Of a DNA stretch of 64,000 bases, positions 6,894 to 15,600 are shown one piece after another. This DNA is from Sphingomonas aquatilis (GTDB taxonomy: Bacteria > Pseudomonadota > Alphaproteobacteria > Sphingomonadales > Sphingomonadaceae). The notes beneath the pieces were generated by a model that was not told the DNA's origin, did not search any database, and saw only the letters and a program-made list of their open reading frames with translations. The translations under genes were made by a program, and so were the position numbers. Every line of letters begins with the position of its first letter. The first letter of the stretch is position 1. The stretch spans positions 1,116,001-1,180,000 of the forward strand of contig NZ_JACIDB010000001.1 of assembly GCF_014196115.1 (NCBI RefSeq), read 5' to 3'.

Positions 6894-9800
6894 TTACCGC
6901 GCTGGCTTGAATTCCGCCCAAGGATCAGCCGAGCGTGCCGCGGGAAAGCCCGAGAACATCATGCCGCCCATGATCCGGCGCTTGGCTTCCATCCGCGCAT
7001 TCTTCATCACCGTACCGACCGCGTTCTGTTGCCCCTCACGATCCTTCGCCCGCCACGAGGGCGACGACACCAGCGCATCAAGCCGAGGCTTGGCCAGTTC
7101 GCCGACCGCGGCTTGCAGGCTATCGTACTGCTCGGGCGTCCACTTCTTGTATTTGCCACCATCCTTGTACGTCTTGGCTGGCATCGACATGGTGGCGCCA
7201 GCATCGACCAGCGCGGCAATCGTCGGGTCCCCGCGATCCTGCCCGGTGTAGACCGGGGAGATAATATCCGGCCCAATCGCGTCCTGCGCCTCCATCGGGC
7301 GCCCGAACACGTCACGCCGCGGATAAAGGCCGGTCGACACGCCGGGGATGCGCGAACGGATGCGATCCATAGGCCCGCGTGCCTCACGCATCAGCGGGTC
7401 TGTCTCACGGGCCACCTGCGCCACGAGGGCGGGCACTGCGATTGCGCCAGCCGTCCGCGACACGAAGTTGTCCATGTATCGGCCAGGGTCGTTCACCGCT
7501 TCCAGCGCCGAGCTGAGGCCCGACAGCCAGGTCTTGGACGTGAGATTGTTTGCGATGGCGGCGAGAACCAACGTCCCCGACCGCTCTTGCTGCGCGTCCG
7601 TCATGTGTGAGCGCAGATCGACCAGATCCGCGACGGTGCCGATCGTCGTGGAGAACGGATCAAGCCGGGCGTAGCTGTAGTACCGGTCCCCGATCTTGAG
7701 GCTGTAGGGCTGCCAACCGTTAGCCTCCAAGAGCCGGCGCGCGCTGCGATCGGCCGGCCCACCGCCCGTGATATGCCCAGCAAGCGCCATTTCGTAGATG
7801 GCCGCACCAACACCGGTGCCGACGACGGCCCGCGTGATCGCCATGTCACGACGCGCGCCGCCGGCCGCATATTCCTTGCGCCACGACTTCATTGCCAAGG
7901 CCGCGGGCGAGCGTTCGGCCGCGAACTTCAGGAGGTTCATGGGGGTGCGGATGAACGGCAGGAGCAGCTTGGCGAGCGGCTGGCCCTGCGTCGCTGCCGA
8001 CAGCCCGGCCGAGAAGCTGCCATGCCGCAACGGCGTCTGGAACGTCAGATAGCGGGCATAGTCCATCGACCGCTGCAACAGCTCGTCGGTCGGGTTCAGA
8101 ACCAGATCGGCTGCACGATCGCGCGCCGCCTGCCCCTTCAAGCCCTCATTGACGGCCTGCCGCATCGCGAGGCCGTTCAACTCCATGCGGCTCGCAATGC
8201 CTTTAAATAGCTCGTCTTCCGCCGTCAGCAGCCGCGTAGGCGTGCGAATGATGCGCCCAGCCCGTCCACCGATCGCGGACATTTGCGACTCGACCTTTGT
8301 TACCGCGTCGGCAGCATCGCCGGTCAGGAAGGACCGCGCAGCCGCGGCCATGCCTTCCCGGGCGCCCGACACCATGCCGGCAGCGCGCGTGCCAAGCTCC
8401 GAAAATAGCACGCGGTCCGTTTCAGCCTGCCCCGGCAGAGCCTTGCGAACGGCGCCAATTCCTGCGGCAACGGCGTGTTCGGGGATCTGTGCGAGCGAGG
8501 TGAGCGTGTTCGACAGGATGTTGACGGCATGGGTCTGCGGCCCGGACAGCAGGCTATTGATGTAAAGCTCAATAGCCTTGTCCCGCCACTTCGGCAGGAG
8601 GGAGCGCAAGGCAAATTGGTTGATGCCGGCCGGCGTGGTCCCGACCTTCTCCAGATCAACAATGCGCTCGGCCACGTCCTTCATGCGGGCCGTTCCACCC
8701 AGCGTCTCCCCAAGCGAGGACAGCACCTGCGACACGTCGCGGCTGTCGGCCGTCATGCGGAACTGTTGCAACAGCCGTCCTGCTTCGGCCGTCATGCCGG
8801 CTACCTGCTCTTGGATCGCGGCATGCCGCAGCCATGCACCCCGGAAAGCCGCCTCCAGCTCGTCGCCTGGGGTTTGAACCCGCGCCATGCGCTTGGCCAT
8901 GTTGACCAGATCGGACGCCGAACGGGCCAGCAACTGGCGAGCGGCAAGCGCTTCCTCCGCGTTGAAAGCCTGCCCCTTGCGGCGCTTCAACAGATCGTCA
9001 GCCGTCATGCCAAGGTCTTCAGCGAGGCTCTTGGTTTCGGCCTGTGTGATGCGACCGCGGCGCGCGGCATCGAAGCCGCCGGCGATGCGATCGGTCTGCG
9101 CGAGTGCCCGCTTTATCGCCTGCGGACTGTCGAGCTTATCCAGGCGGATATTGCCAGCGAGGTTCGGCGCGTTCTCGCCCCATTCCTCATAGGCCCGCAC
9201 AGGCGCTGCGTCCTCGTTGGGCGCGCGCACGGGGGCATACCGCCCCGCCTCGATCCGTGCCGCCTCGTCCACGCCATCAACCGTGTTCGCCGGCAGCGGC
9301 AGCATGTCACGTGACGTCACGCCTTCCGCCTGGGCAATGCGCTCAGCGCTGGCACCTGTTTGTGCGGCAGGGGTGAATTCGGCCCATTCGTCGGCGACCG
9401 GACCAGTCAGCGACGGCGACGGAGTTTCGTTCGCCATGGCCTGCGCTGGTCGGCCAACGTTGAGATAGTCGACGGGCGCGCCGCGGCGCGCAGCGAGCGG
9501 GTCCAACGAAGGCAAGGGAGCAACACCGCCATTGCGTGGAGCGACTTGGCCCACGTCGATCCAGTCAGGGTTTCGCGGACCCGGCGGCTGCATGAGCTTG
9601 CCAATGGAAAGGCGGTCGACAATCTCCGTTTGCTCGGGATCAAGCGCGATGACAACGCGATGCCGCGGACCATCCTTGTTGACCCGCCCACCGCCGATAT
9701 GAGTGATGCCGTCGTGTCCGAGTGATCGAACCAGCGCGTCCATCGTCTCGCGGCCTTCGCTTGCCGTCACACCCTCAGACGACAGGATGTCTTCCACCTC

Positions 9801-11855
9801 CCGGAACATCTGCTCATTTGTGGCGCCCTGCGGCAGATCATCGAAGTACCGGCTGCCGTAGTCACCGACCACCCGTTTCGCGACTGCTTCCCACGTCTCG
9901 CGATCAGCCGCCTTGTCCATATCGAGCGGGTTCTTCACCGCCTGCCGCACCGCATATAGCGTGCGATCAGCAGCAGTTTCCTGCGCCGCCTTGCTCAGCC
10001 CCTTGCCGGTGTATTGAGAGGCTATGTCCGCACTATCGGTCAGGTACGTACCAGCGCCAAAGAGGCCGTAACCACCGCGCCCGTAGGGATCAAATTCCTG
10101 AATGTCAGGACGCGGCGACCCGTGGAGCATAATCGGCGGCAGCCCGTCGCCTTCCTGCCTGCGCCAGCCACGCTGCGCAGCCCACTCCGCAGCTTCGGCC
10201 TGCACGTCCGCGAGGGTGCGAGCAGGGGGAGCCGAACGGATGGGTGCGGCAGTGTTGATCGAGGGCGCAGAGGTGGACGGCTGCGTGCGATACCGAGGCG
10301 GCATTGTCAGAAAATCGGGCTGACGAGCTGCCGTGTCGGGCGCAGTGAAGGGCGCAGGTTGAATATCCAGCACGTCACGCGGGCGAGGAAGATCGTTGGA
10401 CGCGCGGCTCTTGGCACTGTCAATCGCCCCGTCTGCCAAGTCCTGCGCGGCCTGTTCGCCGTCACGCCCAGCCAGTCGGCTAAACGGCCTGCCAATCAGA
10501 CGGCCTACAGCAGGGGCAAGAGCGCCCGCCGCCGTCCCCAGCGCCAGACCAGCCGGCGCGCCGATCAATGCGCCCTGAAACCGCCCCCGCGCGTCCTCAC
10601 CCTGTCCGACGCCGGCTAGACCGCCCTCGATCGCACCAGCGACACCGAGACGGCGGACCACTGCCTGCCGCGCCGCCTGCTCTGCGGCATAGCGCGTGCC
10701 CCCATTGCGCAGAACTTCCGCCGCCGCGCGATAGCCCAATCCCTCAACAGACGCGCCGGGGGTGATAAGGCCACCGGCTAACTGCCCACCAAAGCGGGCA
10801 TAGGGATGGTTCGCGTCGTCATAAGCGAGGATACTGCGGTTCTGATCGAGGTTGTTGGCGAGAATGTCACCAAAGCGCCGGTCGGACGACCACACGTTTT
10901 CGCGGGCGTTCGGCACGACCGTATCCACCACCGCGCCCATCTCATCCAGCATGTTGATAGGATCGGCCACACCGCGCAGGAACGACCCCGTAGCGCCGTC
11001 CTTGTTGTCGGTGAGGACGCGCGGCGCATCCTTGTAGCTGACCACGTTGCCCGCGCCGCCGGCCTTCGCGCGGCGGGCGTAGAGCTTGCGCGTCTCGCCT
11101 TCATCGATCTGAAAGCCGTTCGCCTTCGCATAGGCCAACAGATCCTCAGGCTTGGACGCCATGTTCTGAAAGATTGCCGCGTAGCCCTGTGCAATCTCAG
11201 GGCGCAGCCCCTGAAACGGCATCGGCTCATCGTTGAACACGGCGACTGCATCACCGGCCTGTCCCGTCTCAGGCTTGGCCCACGGGTCCGGCGTCTTGTG
11301 CCGATAGCTTGCGGGCTGCTGGAATGCTGTTTGCCAGGCGCCCTTGCCATTCAGGCGCGCGAAGCGCTCGGCTTCCATGTACGCGCTCAGACGGTTGGGA
11401 TCGCCCTTCAGGAACGACGGGGTAGCGACGGCCAACCCCTGCCGTAGCAATCCGTCCGCAGCGTCGCCGCCCCGTTCGAGAGACGCCACCGGCCGGCCAT
11501 AAGTCGCGGCGCCGGTGGGCGTGACGACCGCCCCCGGCTGGAGGTAGGGCAACAGGCTGGTGCGCGCCATCTGCCCCAACTGCACCGCGGTGCCATCGCG
11601 AGCGCGGCCAGTCTGCGCCAGCTCGAACGCATCGGCGCCGTACAATCGCGCGTTCTGTCCATTGGTCAGCGCGAATGTGTCACCATCATGCGCCTGCCCG
11701 GTCGGCACCAGTGTTGCCCCGGCCGCCGCATAGTCTGGCTTCCGGCGCTTACCGGGAGCGGGTTTGAATTCGCCCCACGGGTCCGCGGGCGCAACCATCG
11801 GTGCGGTGCGGGTAGACGGCGCCGGCTGAAATTCGCTCCACGGATCATCGATCAA
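6894..11855 (-). CDS. 1653-aa polyvalent phage-type protein: nuclease-like, ADP-ribosyltransferase-like and LPD38-like domains
   Basis: Residues about 45-180 resemble a staphylococcal-nuclease (thermonuclease) fold: DGDTFALTNGQNARLYGADA, then a YGRPVASLERG strand and FARLNGKGAW near the end. Residues about 573-745 resemble the ADP-ribosyltransferase-like domain of polyvalent proteins: MLHGSPRPDIQEFDP, GLFGAGTYLTDS, IASQY and a closing RHRVVIALDPEQTEIVD. In the C-terminal third, ELYINSLLSGPQTHAVNILS is typical of large polyvalent-associated domain 38. Such proteins are usually carried in virions and injected. A short motif, DPWxEFxPA, appears twice at the N-terminus, once in the middle as DEWAEFTPA, and at the very C-terminus. 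Its start overlaps the end of the upstream gene by four bases. Activities are inferred. Confidence 0.8.
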   Translation of the reverse strand: MIDDPWSEFQPAPSTRTAPMVAPADPWGEFKPAPGKRRKPDYAAAGATLVPTGQAHDGDTFALTNGQNARLYGADAFELAQTGRARDGTAVQLGQMARTSLLPYLQPGAVVTPTGAATYGRPVASLERGGDAADGLLRQGLAVATPSFLKGDPNRLSAYMEAERFARLNGKGAWQTAFQQPASYRHKTPDPWAKPETGQAGDAVAVFNDEPMPFQGLRPEIAQGYAAIFQNMASKPEDLLAYAKANGFQIDEGETRKLYARRAKAGGAGNVVSYKDAPRVLTDNKDGATGSFLRGVADPINMLDEMGAVVDTVVPNARENVWSSDRRFGDILANNLDQNRSILAYDDANHPYARFGGQLAGGLITPGASVEGLGYRAAAEVLRNGGTRYAAEQAARQAVVRRLGVAGAIEGGLAGVGQGEDARGRFQGALIGAPAGLALGTAAGALAPAVGRLIGRPFSRLAGRDGEQAAQDLADGAIDSAKSRASNDLPRPRDVLDIQPAPFTAPDTAARQPDFLTMPPRYRTQPSTSAPSINTAAPIRSAPPARTLADVQAEAAEWAAQRGWRRQEGDGLPPIMLHGSPRPDIQEFDPYGRGGYGLFGAGTYLTDSADIASQYTGKGLSKAAQETAADRTLYAVRQAVKNPLDMDKAADRETWEAVAKRVVGDYGSRYFDDLPQGATNEQMFREVEDILSSEGVTASEGRETMDALVRSLGHDGITHIGGGRVNKDGPRHRVVIALDPEQTEIVDRLSIGKLMQPPGPRNPDWIDVGQVAPRNGGVAPLPSLDPLAARRGAPVDYLNVGRPAQAMANETPSPSLTGPVADEWAEFTPAAQTGASAERIAQAEGVTSRDMLPLPANTVDGVDEAARIEAGRYAPVRAPNEDAAPVRAYEEWGENAPNLAGNIRLDKLDSPQAIKRALAQTDRIAGGFDAARRGRITQAETKSLAEDLGMTADDLLKRRKGQAFNAEEALAARQLLARSASDLVNMAKRMARVQTPGDELEAAFRGAWLRHAAIQEQVAGMTAEAGRLLQQFRMTADSRDVSQVLSSLGETLGGTARMKDVAERIVDLEKVGTTPAGINQFALRSLLPKWRDKAIELYINSLLSGPQTHAVNILSNTLTSLAQIPEHAVAAGIGAVRKALPGQAETDRVLFSELGTRAAGMVSGAREGMAAAARSFLTGDAADAVTKVESQMSAIGGRAGRIIRTPTRLLTAEDELFKGIASRMELNGLAMRQAVNEGLKGQAARDRAADLVLNPTDELLQRSMDYARYLTFQTPLRHGSFSAGLSAATQGQPLAKLLLPFIRTPMNLLKFAAERSPAALAMKSWRKEYAAGGARRDMAITRAVVGTGVGAAIYEMALAGHITGGGPADRSARRLLEANGWQPYSLKIGDRYYSYARLDPFSTTIGTVADLVDLRSHMTDAQQERSGTLVLAAIANNLTSKTWLSGLSSALEAVNDPGRYMDNFVSRTAGAIAVPALVAQVARETDPLMREARGPMDRIRSRIPGVSTGLYPRRDVFGRPMEAQDAIGPDIISPVYTGQDRGDPTIAALVDAGATMSMPAKTYKDGGKYKKWTPEQYDSLQAAVGELAKPRLDALVSSPSWRAKDREGQQNAVGTVMKNARMEAKRRIMGGMMFSGFPAARSADPWAEFKPAR

Positions 11856-12880
11856 CGGACCATCTCCCGCCCGTCAGGAGTGCGGAACCGCGTCCCAGGG
11901 GGCAGCGCGCGCGCTTCCGCTGGCGTGCGGACTGTCGGCATGCTTCCACCGCCCGAACGACCGCCGCCGCCGCCGCGATGGCCACCACGGCCAGCCTGAT
12001 AGGTCGACAGCGCCTGTTGTTCGCCAGCCGACAGCGGCTGCCCCTGCGCCATCTTGGCAAGGATCGGCGCGACGACACCGCCCATGGTCGAGGGCGCACG
12101 GGGGCCGGCCGAGGCGCGAGGGCGAGGCGGTGCGGGGTGCGCCTGAAGATAAGTTGGCGTGCCGCGGAGTTGCAGGCGATTGTCCTGCCGAACGCCTTCA
12201 AGCCCCAGCTTGGCCTTTTGCGCTGTCGGGCCGCTGCCTCGCAGGACGTAATCCTGTACGGCATTGTCGTAACCCGCATCGCCGGGGTTCAGGCCGAGCG
12301 TCGAGGCATAGGTTTGATAGTCTTCCGGCGCGTCGTAGACGACCTCAGACTGTCCCGTCGTCGGATCATAGCGCACCCGATCGTTGCCGGCGTTGAAGAA
12401 CTGCGGCTTGTTGAGCATCGCATCGCGGTCTTCAATCTGCCACTGGCGATCCTGCTGGCGCAATTGATCTTGACGCACCGCTTCATCCTGAGCCCGTTGG
12501 CGGGAGAGGCGGTTTTGGATGGTCGCCATCGCAAACGGGTTCCCCTGGCTCGCCGAGTAGCGCAGGGCAAATTCGCCGACCCCCCCTAGGATTTTCTCGC
12601 CTAGCCCTCCATGCTTGAAAAATCCCGGCTTCTGCACCGTCGCGTTCGTCAGGTCGGGGTTGATTGCCGTTAGGTCGGGTGGAGGCATGGCGAGGCTACG
12701 ATCCGCGGCGCCGATGGTGTCCGCCCTTGGGACGGGAGCAGCCCCTTCGAACCCTCGAAACATCATGCCCGGCATCTGACTGCGCATCAGGGCAGGATTA
12801 TTCTCGGTGCCGTCGTCCGGAACCACGGGGTTAATGCCGCCAAGGAGACGCCGGTTGAGCGGAGACGAACTAGCAAACAT
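11852..12880 (-). CDS. Phage-type hypothetical protein upstream of the polyvalent gene (342 aa)
   Basis: This 342-aa protein begins MFASSSPLNRRLLGGINPV. It has a strongly charged, Gln/Arg/Asp-rich helix in the first half (RLSRQRAQDEAVRQDQLRQQ), a glycine-rich linker late in the sequence, and a short C-terminal module (LPPGTRFRTPDGREMVR). This layout is common in internal virion or ejection-type proteins, but I know no named family. It overlaps both neighbours by a few bases, so the three genes should be translated from one message. Confidence 0.65.
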   Translation of the reverse strand: MFASSSPLNRRLLGGINPVVPDDGTENNPALMRSQMPGMMFRGFEGAAPVPRADTIGAADRSLAMPPPDLTAINPDLTNATVQKPGFFKHGGLGEKILGGVGEFALRYSASQGNPFAMATIQNRLSRQRAQDEAVRQDQLRQQDRQWQIEDRDAMLNKPQFFNAGNDRVRYDPTTGQSEVVYDAPEDYQTYASTLGLNPGDAGYDNAVQDYVLRGSGPTAQKAKLGLEGVRQDNRLQLRGTPTYLQAHPAPPRPRASAGPRAPSTMGGVVAPILAKMAQGQPLSAGEQQALSTYQAGRGGHRGGGGGRSGGGSMPTVRTPAEARALPPGTRFRTPDGREMVR

Positions 12881-13701
12881 CAGGCGTGACCTTCCGGGTT
12901 GATGACGCTCAGGACTTCAGGAATGTCGGCCGCGATCAACGCGACCTCAGGCCGAGACAGTGACGCGATGAGGTTGGCCAGCGGGGGCCATGCGTCGGCA
13001 ATGCCCTCGTTGCAGAGCGTGAGAAGCAGGCCGACACTCTCATTCGCTGCCCAGCACGCGCGGAAGCGGCTACCTCCGTCGCGCAGTTCGTATTCGCGGC
13101 GCAGCAGGACCACGCCTGCGAGACGCATCCGCATAAGGGGATCGCCCGAGAAACTGCCGATGCGCGCGAACTGCTCGGCTTTCACCAGCGCCTCAAGCCG
13201 GCCGTCCCCATCGGCGACGCTGCGTAGATTGTTCTCGCTCATACTCGCCAGGGCGTTGAGATCCCCGCGCGCCGCGTCGGCAAAGTTTGCAAGGATGTTC
13301 GTGCGCAATTCGGTTTGCGCCCGGTCTTCCTCCCACACCGGCCCGACGCCCATAGCGTCGAGTTGGTCAGCCGCCTCTACGTCGCCAGCATCGGCCAGAC
13401 CGCGCAGCCAGTGCGCCGCCTCCATACGGAAAAACGGGTTAGTACAGCCCCGCATCGCGCGATAATCGGCACGGGCGATGAGGATACCCGCGAGCCTCCG
13501 ACGATCCTGAGCGTCGCCGATCGAGGCGGCAAGGTAGGCGTAGCACTCTGCCGCGGTGAGGCTTTCCAGGCGGGACACCTCGCCGGCCAAGCCCAACTCC
13601 AAGGCCTGCTCGCGGAGCGCCCGGTACGCTTCGACCGATCCACAGACCGCGGCGCGATAGTGTTCGACGCTCGGGTCTTCCATCATGGGAGCCGCTTCCA
13701 T
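12880..13701 (-). CDS. Phage-type hypothetical protein, helical-repeat-like (273 aa)
   Basis: This protein is almost entirely helical by eye, with alanine- and leucine-rich segments (CYAYLAASIGDAQDRRRLAG, HWLRGLADAGDVEAADQL) that recall Sel1/TPR-like repeats; the resemblance is loose. An in-frame GTG at 13704 exists, but the ATG at 13701 shares its A with the TGA stop of the small RHH gene (TGATG), a standard coupling arrangement, so I prefer it. It is the first large gene of the leftward block that ends with the polyvalent protein. Confidence 0.62.
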   Translation of the reverse strand: MEAAPMMEDPSVEHYRAAVCGSVEAYRALREQALELGLAGEVSRLESLTAAECYAYLAASIGDAQDRRRLAGILIARADYRAMRGCTNPFFRMEAAHWLRGLADAGDVEAADQLDAMGVGPVWEEDRAQTELRTNILANFADAARGDLNALASMSENNLRSVADGDGRLEALVKAEQFARIGSFSGDPLMRMRLAGVVLLRREYELRDGGSRFRACWAANESVGLLLTLCNEGIADAWPPLANLIASLSRPEVALIAADIPEVLSVINPEGHA

Positions 13702-13841
13702 CACGACGCCCTCACGTCGTTGCGGACGAGGTGCCGCATGTATTCCGGCACGCTCATGCGCTCGCGGCGCGCTTTGGCAGCCACCGACGCCGCCAGGGCA
13801 GAGTTAAGACGAAAGTCTATGCGCGCGTCATGCACCAACAT
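13701..13841 (-). CDS. Small ribbon-helix-helix (Arc/CopG-like) protein, 46 aa
   Basis: The 46-residue protein starts MLVHDARIDFRLNSALAASV: a short strand with alternating residues (ARIDFRL), a first helix (NSALAASVAAKARRE), then MSVPEYMRHLVRNDV. The strand-helix-helix pattern with a turn at RMSVPEY is that of Arc/CopG-type DNA-binding proteins or antitoxins. The ATG at 13841 is preceded by AGGAAGG on the minus strand. It leads the block of three phage-type genes and is coupled to the first of them through a TGATG overlap, so it may autoregulate that operon. No toxin partner is evident. Confidence 0.62.
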   Translation of the reverse strand: MLVHDARIDFRLNSALAASVAAKARRERMSVPEYMRHLVRNDVRAS

Positions 13842-14158
13842 GATGGCCTTCCTATGAGGACGCGGCGCCCGACAAAGAGGACGCGAAGCAGACGCAACCC
13901 CCCTGACCGAGAAGAGCCGCGGCGTTGCAAATGTCGTGATGTGGATTCATGGCCTGCCAGTCTCCGAGGTTGGAAACGGCTTCTGCAAGGCAGATGGGCC
14001 AGTTGATCTTAAGCTACTGCCGTACCGCCAAATGTCAATATGACTATTGGCAAATGTCCCTACAGGCCGAGCGCTATGGCACAGCGATTCGATCGTCCAC
14101 AGCGGGGAACGTCAGGCTGGCGTTTGCACTGATACGGAAAGTGCGGCAGGCTTGCGCC
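13842..14158. other. Non-coding 317-bp gap with a two-copy direct repeat
   Basis: No convincing gene is seen between the RHH gene (leftward) and the lipoprotein gene (rightward). It should hold the divergent promoters of both. The octamer CAAATGTC occurs at 14029-14036 and again at 14051-14058, 22 bp apart, which is about two helical turns and suits a dimeric regulator. The stretch 14012-14058 is more AT-rich than its surroundings. Confidence 0.4.
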
Positions 14159-14443
14159 ATGGCACGCGCTACTTCGCTCCTTCTACTCGTACCGATCGCC
14201 CTTGTGCTGGCAGGATGCGGGCGGCAATCGGACGAGCCGCAAGGGGATGCGAACAGCGCGGAAGTCGCGACGCCCGATCCCGCGAAGAATACGACGACGG
14301 AAGCCATGTGCGGCGACCCCAAAGAACGGGCGGACGCAATCAGTCGCGTGGCGGAAGACCCGAAGGTGCATGACGACCCCGATTACGTCTATGAAGTCGC
14401 GTCGGATATTGCAGAGAAGGGCTGCCCCAAGCCGAACCGCTAA
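14159..14443 (+). CDS. Small lipoprotein of the element (94 aa)
   Basis: The protein begins MARATSLLLLVPIALVLAGC, a textbook lipoprotein signal with an LAGC lipobox at residues 17-20, so the mature form should start at C20 and sit in the membrane facing the periplasm. The remainder is acidic and hydrophilic, with two more cysteines (AMCGDP and KGCPKP) that could form a disulfide. The frame is open upstream, but the ATG at 14159 gives the perfect signal peptide. It converges on the repressor gene with a four-base overlap. Exclusion or surface-modification roles are possible but not shown. Confidence 0.68.
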   Translation: MARATSLLLLVPIALVLAGCGRQSDEPQGDANSAEVATPDPAKNTTTEAMCGDPKERADAISRVAEDPKVHDDPDYVYEVASDIAEKGCPKPNR

Positions 14444-14685
14444 CTTTTAAGGCGGACTCCGACGCCAGCCGATCCCTTGCCGTCTTTTACCGTCGCGCCC
14501 GCAGAGATGAATTCGACGCCCCCGCGCTCCAGTGCGCCCCGCATATTTGCGATGCTATCGGCTTGCACGGTCTGGCCAGACTCGAAACGCGCCACCGTCG
14601 CGTAACCAATGGATGCTTCGCGCGCGAGGTCCGTAGCGGACCACTTCAGCGCAGCCCGCGCCATCCGGCATTGTTCCGATGTCAT
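14440..14685 (-). CDS. XRE-family helix-turn-helix repressor
   Basis: This 81-aa protein has a classic Cro/CI-type helix-turn-helix near residues 8-36: MARAALKWSATDLAREASIG then YATVARFESGQ. It continues with MRGALERGGVEFI, typical of small phage-type regulators in alphaproteobacteria. It is divergent from the run of small genes starting at 14834 and faces two palindromic operators (14686-14749). The base just upstream of its ATG is already operator sequence, so no Shine-Dalgarno is possible there. It is probably the master repressor of the element. Confidence 0.82.
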   Translation of the reverse strand: MTSEQCRMARAALKWSATDLAREASIGYATVARFESGQTVQADSIANMRGALERGGVEFISAGATVKDGKGSAGVGVRLKS

Positions 14686-14749
14686 GTGATAGAGATTATC
14701 TCACAAAAAGGCTTGCTGCAACCCTGCTGCGCTGATAGAGGTTCTATCA
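14686..14749. promoter_or_regulatory. Two palindromic operators between repressor and small-gene operon
   Basis: Operator 1 (14686-14704) reads gtgatagagattatctcac and abuts the repressor start codon. Operator 2 (14733-14749) is a perfect palindrome, TGATAGA ggt TCTATCA. Both share TGATAGAG-N-TT and their centres are about 46 bp apart. On the minus strand GATAAT lies about ten bases before the repressor ATG and could be its -10 box. Sites like these would let the repressor control both its own gene and the rightward operon. Confidence 0.6.
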
Positions 14750-14833
14750 CCGCTTGAAGCGGTAAGCGACCGAACGAGAGGCTTAGGACCCTCCCGCCCG
14801 GTCTGACCACAACCGATCATCTGGAGATCGATC

Positions 14834-15229
14834 ATGGCTACACGCGCCCTTAGCATCATCGTGCCCGATGCTGCCACCCCGGCCGCGCCTATCGCGCTGC
14901 TCGCACCCACCAACGACAATCTGCCCTGCTGGACCGCCGACCCGCGCGCCAAGCGCCTGCTCGCGTCCTGCGCTGCCTCCATGCCCCAGGGCGAATGGAA
15001 GCGCGCCTACCATGCCTACGGCTACGGGACGGCGTTCCGCTATGTCGGCTACCGCGCCGAGGCGCTGGAAGCGATCCGCACCGCTTTCGGTCAACAGGTT
15101 CTCGACGCCTACCACAGCCACGGGGACGCAGCTTACCCGCTCTTCAGCGCGTGGTGCCGGTCTGTGAGCGTTACCGACGCGATCGACGCCGCCGCCGAGA
15201 CAGCCCTTGCCGCGCAGATGGAGGGCTGA
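14834..15229 (+). CDS. Hypothetical protein, first gene of the rightward small-gene run
   Basis: This 131-aa protein has a flexible, Ala/Pro-rich N-terminus and a more ordered C-terminal half (GEWKRAYHAYGYGTAFRYVG, then GQQVLDAYHSHGDAAYPLF). I recognise no domain. The ATG follows a purine-rich GGAGATCG stretch at 14822-14829. It lies just downstream of the two repressor operators, so it should be the first gene silenced by the repressor. The next gene starts five bases after its stop. Confidence 0.6.
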   Translation: MATRALSIIVPDAATPAAPIALLAPTNDNLPCWTADPRAKRLLASCAASMPQGEWKRAYHAYGYGTAFRYVGYRAEALEAIRTAFGQQVLDAYHSHGDAAYPLFSAWCRSVSVTDAIDAAAETALAAQMEG

Positions 15230-15233
15230 TCCG

Positions 15234-15599
15234 ATGGGCACCAACACCACCCGCCGCGCCCTTCTTGGAGGCGCCGGCTTGGCTGGCGTCGCACTGATCG
15301 CGCCCGCCGCTGCCCTGCTCCCTGCCGCCGATCGTCACGGAGCATGGCTTGCCGAACGCGCCCGTCTGATGGCCTACGCAAACAGCATCGATTGCGAGAG
15401 CAAGGCGTTCGATAGCGCCTGCCTCGCGATGGGTAGTCTTGAACGCCGCATCATGCACACGCCCGCCGCCAATGTCGCAGAGGCAAAAGCGAAGCTGCGC
15501 CTTGCTACCGTGCTGGATGCTGAAGGCTCGCAGCTCACGGGCGACGAAGCCGCAGAGATCATGGTGGATATTGCCCCATTCCTCGCAGGGGAGCGCTGA
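15234..15599 (+). CDS. Small protein with twin-arginine-like signal (121 aa)
   Basis: The N-terminus TTRRALLGGAGLAGVALIA, at residues 5-23, has the twin arginine at 7-8 followed by a weakly hydrophobic segment and AAALLPAA, which resembles a Tat export signal. The mature part is helical with one cysteine pair (DCESKAFDSAC). In-frame sequence upstream to 15207 overlaps the previous gene and is not needed. The next gene begins with an almost identical signal, so the two may be related or work together outside the cytoplasm. Function unknown. Confidence 0.62.
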   Translation: MGTNTTRRALLGGAGLAGVALIAPAAALLPAADRHGAWLAERARLMAYANSIDCESKAFDSACLAMGSLERRIMHTPAANVAEAKAKLRLATVLDAEGSQLTGDEAAEIMVDIAPFLAGER

Positions 15600-15600
15600 C

